From the NCBI GenBank assembly GCA_009779595.1, contig WRDZ01000020.1:1-9064 (forward strand): a DNA stretch of 9,064 nt, written 5' to 3'. Shown in pieces: positions 6,663 through 9,064 of this stretch. The DNA is from Alphaproteobacteria bacterium (GTDB lineage Bacteria; Pseudomonadota; Alphaproteobacteria; WRDZ01). A model generated the notes under the pieces. The model was given only the letters and a program-made list of their open reading frames with translations, ran no database searches and was not told where the DNA came from. How positions within the stretch are numbered: position 1 is the first letter of the stretch; each line of letters begins with the position of its first letter. A program made the translations under genes and the position numbers.

Positions 6663-7781
6663 ATGCGACTGGAAGACATTGATTTTTTGATAAAACTGCT
6701 GAAGGAACAGTCCGGGCTGGTGCTGACGCCCGAAAAGGCGTATCTGCTTGAAAGCCGCCTGATGCCTGTTGCGCGCAAGAACAACTTCGCCACGCTGGAC
6801 GACCTTGTGATGGCGCTGCGCGGGAAGAACGACAAGCTTTTGGCCGGGGTCGTGGACGCGATGACCACCAACGAATCCTTCTTTTTCAGGGACATCAAGC
6901 CGTTCGAGCAGTTCAAGACGGTGATACTGCCCATGCTTATAAAAGAGCGCGCCGGCGCCAAAACCATCCGCATATGGTCGGCCGCCTGCTCTTCGGGGCA
7001 AGAGCCTTACTCTCTGGCCATGATACTCCATGAAAGGGCCGCCGAACTGCAGGGCTGGCACATCAACATCATCGGCACCGACCTGTCGCACGAAATCCTG
7101 ACAAAGGCCAAGGAGGGCAAATATTCGCAGTTCGAAGTGCAGCGCGGCCTGCCCATCCAGATGCTGGTCAAGCACTTCACCAAAATCGGCGACGACTGGG
7201 TGCTTAACGACAGCATAAGGCGCATGGTGGACCTGCGCGAGGGCAACCTGCTGAAGGACTTTACCGCGCTGGGCCGTTTCGACGTGGTGTTCTGCCGCAA
7301 CGTGCTGATTTACCTTGACCAGAAGGACAAAGAGGACATTCTTAACCGGATTTCAGCGCAGATGGCTCCCGACGGCTTCCTTTTCCTTGGCGGAGCCGAA
7401 ACCGTGCTGGGCATAACCACCAAGTTCGCGCCCGTGCCCAATAACCGCGGCATGTACGCGCTTAGCGCGGCCGGTTCGGGTTCTGCGAAGATTGGCGCTG
7501 CTCCTGCGCCCGCCCCAGCCCCGGCTGTGGCGCCGCCTGTTGCGCCCGCTGCCGCGCCAATTCCGCCGCGCCCGGCCGTACCGCAGCCTGGTTTTGTGCC
7601 GGGGCTGCCCATCGGACCAGCTTCAGCCCCTGTTCCCCCGCAGCCCGCGCCGCAGCCGGCCCAGCCCGCGGTCGTCAAGCCTGTCATGCCGCAGCCGCAG
7701 TTCGTGAAACCGGCCGCTCCGGCGCCGGAAAGCTCCCCAATGAGCTCCGGGTTCGCAAACCCGACGCTGCGCAGGCCCTAA
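6663..7781 (+). CDS. cheR: Chemotaxis protein-glutamate O-methyltransferase CheR with Pro/Ala-rich tail
   Basis: CheR methylates receptor glutamates using S-adenosylmethionine, opposing CheB. The product has 372 residues from ATG 6663, with AGG seven bases before it. An in-frame upstream start at 6618 would overlap cheB by 41 bases and is less likely. The N-terminal helical domain (1-65) leads to the conserved TTNESFFFRD (68-77). The Rossmann SAM-binding domain has IWSAACSSGQEPYS (about 104-117), GTDLS and FCRNVLIY (210-217). The catalytic core ends near residue 267, the usual family length. About 105 extra residues are almost entirely Pro, Ala, Gln and Val and end in FANPTLRRP. The tail has no recognisable domain, no TPR and no receptor-like pentapeptide. 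Possible roles are docking at the array or simple low-complexity drift. It is the last gene of the cheA-cheR run. Confidence 0.95.
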   Translation: MRLEDIDFLIKLLKEQSGLVLTPEKAYLLESRLMPVARKNNFATLDDLVMALRGKNDKLLAGVVDAMTTNESFFFRDIKPFEQFKTVILPMLIKERAGAKTIRIWSAACSSGQEPYSLAMILHERAAELQGWHINIIGTDLSHEILTKAKEGKYSQFEVQRGLPIQMLVKHFTKIGDDWVLNDSIRRMVDLREGNLLKDFTALGRFDVVFCRNVLIYLDQKDKEDILNRISAQMAPDGFLFLGGAETVLGITTKFAPVPNNRGMYALSAAGSGSAKIGAAPAPAPAPAVAPPVAPAAAPIPPRPAVPQPGFVPGLPIGPASAPVPPQPAPQPAQPAVVKPVMPQPQFVKPAAPAPESSPMSSGFANPTLRRP

Positions 7782-7801
7782 CCCGGCCGCAATCGTTTTT
7801 T
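7771..7801 (+). terminator. Possible weak terminator after cheR
   Basis: GCAGGCC (7771-7777) can pair with GGCCGC (7785-7790), with one bulged A and a 7-base loop. AATCG and then six T (7796-7801) follow. The stem is short and overlaps the end of cheR, and the T run is 5 bases from the stem, so efficiency is doubtful. Confidence 0.35.
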
Positions 7802-7803
7802 AG

Positions 7804-7836
7804 TTAACTTTCCGTTAACTTTTGGCGTGCTAACAT
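7804..7836 (+). promoter_or_regulatory. CtrA-type promoter of the phosphatase gene
   Basis: TTAA (7804-7807), seven bases and TTAA (7815-7818) form a perfect CtrA box, set in the direct repeat GTTAACTT...GTTAACTT. Ten bases further on, GCTAACAT (7829-7836) matches 6 of 8 positions of the alphaproteobacterial housekeeping -10 consensus GCTANAWC. The second half-site, TTAAC, sits where the -35 element would be, which is the arrangement of known CtrA-activated promoters. Transcription would begin around 7842-7846. At about 60% GC a perfect box is expected by chance roughly 0.02 times in a window this long, and this one is intergenic and correctly placed. Confidence 0.68.
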
Positions 7837-7845
7837 GGCCTTGCC

Positions 7846-9064
7846 ATGATGTATCATATAATGGATTTCACGCAGGAAAACCTTGCCCGGCAGCTGGGGC
7901 GCCGCCCGGCTTTCGTCATAGACGACATGGTCAACATACCCCCGGATTTTTCGCCCACGCGCACGGCGTCGCTGCTGAACAAGCAGGGCAACGCCATCGC
8001 GGTCATAGTAAGCACCCGCAAGGCCTACGACCTTGACCTGCCGCGCATGATAGCGGCCGAGCTTATGAAGGCCTGCCGCCAGGACCAGGATTTCTTCGAA
8101 CGCATACGCCTGGCCATGCATGAAACGCTGTCCAACTCTATAATGAACGGCAACCTTGGCATGTCCAGCACCCTGCGGCTTTCGGCGCAAAGCTTCCTGC
8201 AGTTCGGCCAGGTCCTTGACCAAAGGCTTAAGGACGACGGCACCGCGTGCAAGCCCATCGCCATAGTGGCGTTCTGGGACGACAGCAAGCTCACGCTTAC
8301 CATACGCGACTATGGCCGGGGGTTCATACCCCAGCCCTTGGAACAGCCAAGCGCATACCAGAAAATCGGCCGCGGGCTTAGCTTCATCGCGGCGAACAGC
8401 GACTCGACCGCCATAGACTACGACGGCCGCCAGACCGTGCTTACATATTTCTTCAAGCCCGAGGCAAGGTACAGGACGCCCCGCGGCAAGGGGCTGTACC
8501 TGGGGCAGGACGGCTCGGTCCAGGGGCTTGACCAGGCCATGAAAGAGGCCTGGATACTGCTGGAAAACTGCGAGGACGAGCTTTACGACACCCTGGCGGA
8601 CATGGGGTACAAGAACGTGGACACCGCCGCGGGGCTGCGCAAATACGACCTTATAATCAGCACGGACAAGCAGCGCGCCGGCACGGCCAGCGTGTTCGAG
8701 CGGGTCCTTTACCTGAAAAGCTGCGACAAGTCGAACGCGCCGACCATAAGCCAGGCGCTGAAGGCGTCCTTGCTAGAGGCGTTCGTGGCCCGCGATTTGC
8801 GCCGCCTGACGGGCGAGCTTGACACCGCCCGCAGCATGCAGAAGCACCTGTTCCCAACCGCGCAAGAGATAGAGGACTACCAGCAGCGCTTCGACCTTTC
8901 CATCGGCAGCTATTTCGAATCGTCGTCCGAGCTTGGCGGGGACCTGTTCCAGCTTAAGCCCCTTGACGACCAGCGCCTGCAGGTCGTGGTGTCCGACCTT
9001 TCCGGGCACGGGGTTTCGGCCGCGCTGAACATGTTCCGGCTGCACACCCTGCTTGACGGCGCCA
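7846..9064 (+). CDS. ATP-binding SpoIIE/RsbU-family serine phosphatase, 5' part (runs off window)
   Basis: Such proteins combine an RsbW-like ATPase (anti-sigma type kinase) with a PP2C phosphatase and act on STAS-domain partners in partner switching. There are 406 codons in the window. The frame is closed upstream by TAA 7831. Candidate starts are ATG 7846, 7849 and 7861, none with a visible ribosome site. Numbered from 7846: HATPase domain with N-box-like MHETLSNSIMNGN (E93, N97), G1 DYGRGF (155-160) and G2 GRGLSF (175-180). A region at about 236-315 resembles a receiver fold (WILLENCEDEL, KYDLIISTD) but lacks a normal acidic pocket. A signalling helix (about 316-339, ARSMQKHLFP) follows. 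The PP2C start has ELGGDLFQ (metal ligand D366) and SDLSGHG (D384). The C-terminus lies beyond base 9064. It is separated from cheR by its own CtrA-type promoter. The family call is firm; substrate and pathway are unknown. Confidence 0.88.
   Translation, partial: MMYHIMDFTQENLARQLGRRPAFVIDDMVNIPPDFSPTRTASLLNKQGNAIAVIVSTRKAYDLDLPRMIAAELMKACRQDQDFFERIRLAMHETLSNSIMNGNLGMSSTLRLSAQSFLQFGQVLDQRLKDDGTACKPIAIVAFWDDSKLTLTIRDYGRGFIPQPLEQPSAYQKIGRGLSFIAANSDSTAIDYDGRQTVLTYFFKPEARYRTPRGKGLYLGQDGSVQGLDQAMKEAWILLENCEDELYDTLADMGYKNVDTAAGLRKYDLIISTDKQRAGTASVFERVLYLKSCDKSNAPTISQALKASLLEAFVARDLRRLTGELDTARSMQKHLFPTAQEIEDYQQRFDLSIGSYFESSSELGGDLFQLKPLDDQRLQVVVSDLSGHGVSAALNMFRLHTLLDGA

Noticed and set aside
7464..7781. 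Shared GF(S/A)NP motif between the small minus-strand protein (residues 7-11) and the CheR tail
   Set aside because: Five residues in low-complexity sequence are too few to distinguish from coincidence, and the motif sits at opposite ends of the two proteins.
1..9064. Mobile elements, CRISPR arrays, tRNA or rRNA genes
   Set aside because: Reading by eye I found no terminal inverted repeats, transposase motifs, regularly spaced repeats or tRNA-like cloverleaf in the intergenic DNA. Genes are densely packed and codon use is uniform.

Overview
The window comes from a GC-rich alphaproteobacterium. Three things support this: a ChpT-type histidine phosphotransferase (a family of the alphaproteobacterial CckA-ChpT-CtrA cell-cycle/motility relay), CtrA-type TTAA-N7-TTAA boxes in intergenic DNA, and a ribosomal protein S1 ending with the alphaproteobacterial signature before its tail. 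ATA (Ile) and AGG (Arg) codons recur in all genes despite the high GC, so the genes look native to one genome. I cannot name a genus from sequence alone.

Layout. Bases 1-1071 are the 3' part of rpsA, closed by a strong intrinsic terminator (1090-1122). A small 73-codon gene of unknown function lies on the minus strand (1147-1368), with a textbook Shine-Dalgarno site. It diverges from a compact plus-strand chemotaxis cluster: chpT (1452-2060), a 1018-residue hybrid cheA (2111-5167), cheY (5164-5532, ATGA overlap with cheA), cheB (5534-6658, TTG start) and cheR (6663-7781). From cheA onward the gaps are 4 bases or less, so cheA-cheY-cheB-cheR is almost certainly one transcription unit, probably with chpT at its head. 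After cheR comes a short AT-rich promoter region with a perfect CtrA box. A further gene then runs off the right edge: an ATP-binding SpoIIE/RsbU-type serine phosphatase with an N-terminal RsbW-like ATPase domain.

How it may work together. CheA, CheY, CheB and CheR are a nearly complete chemotaxis core (kinase, motor-type regulator, receptor demethylase and methyltransferase). No receptor, CheW or CheD gene is in the window. ChpT normally passes phosphate from CckA to CtrA, and CtrA classically activates motility genes. The CtrA-like boxes before chpT (7/8 match) and before the phosphatase (8/8 match) suggest that CtrA output feeds back on its own phosphotransferase, and that a partner-switching phosphatase is wired into the same circuit. 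The boxes are seen in the sequence; the circuit is inference.

The most unusual points are: the CheA linker, which has a recent 70-residue-period tandem duplication where a P2 domain would be expected; the two CheW-like regions plus a receiver in CheA; the order ATPase - degenerate receiver-like region - PP2C in the phosphatase, whose start has no visible ribosome binding site; the Pro/Ala-rich tail on CheR; and the unrecognised small divergent gene.
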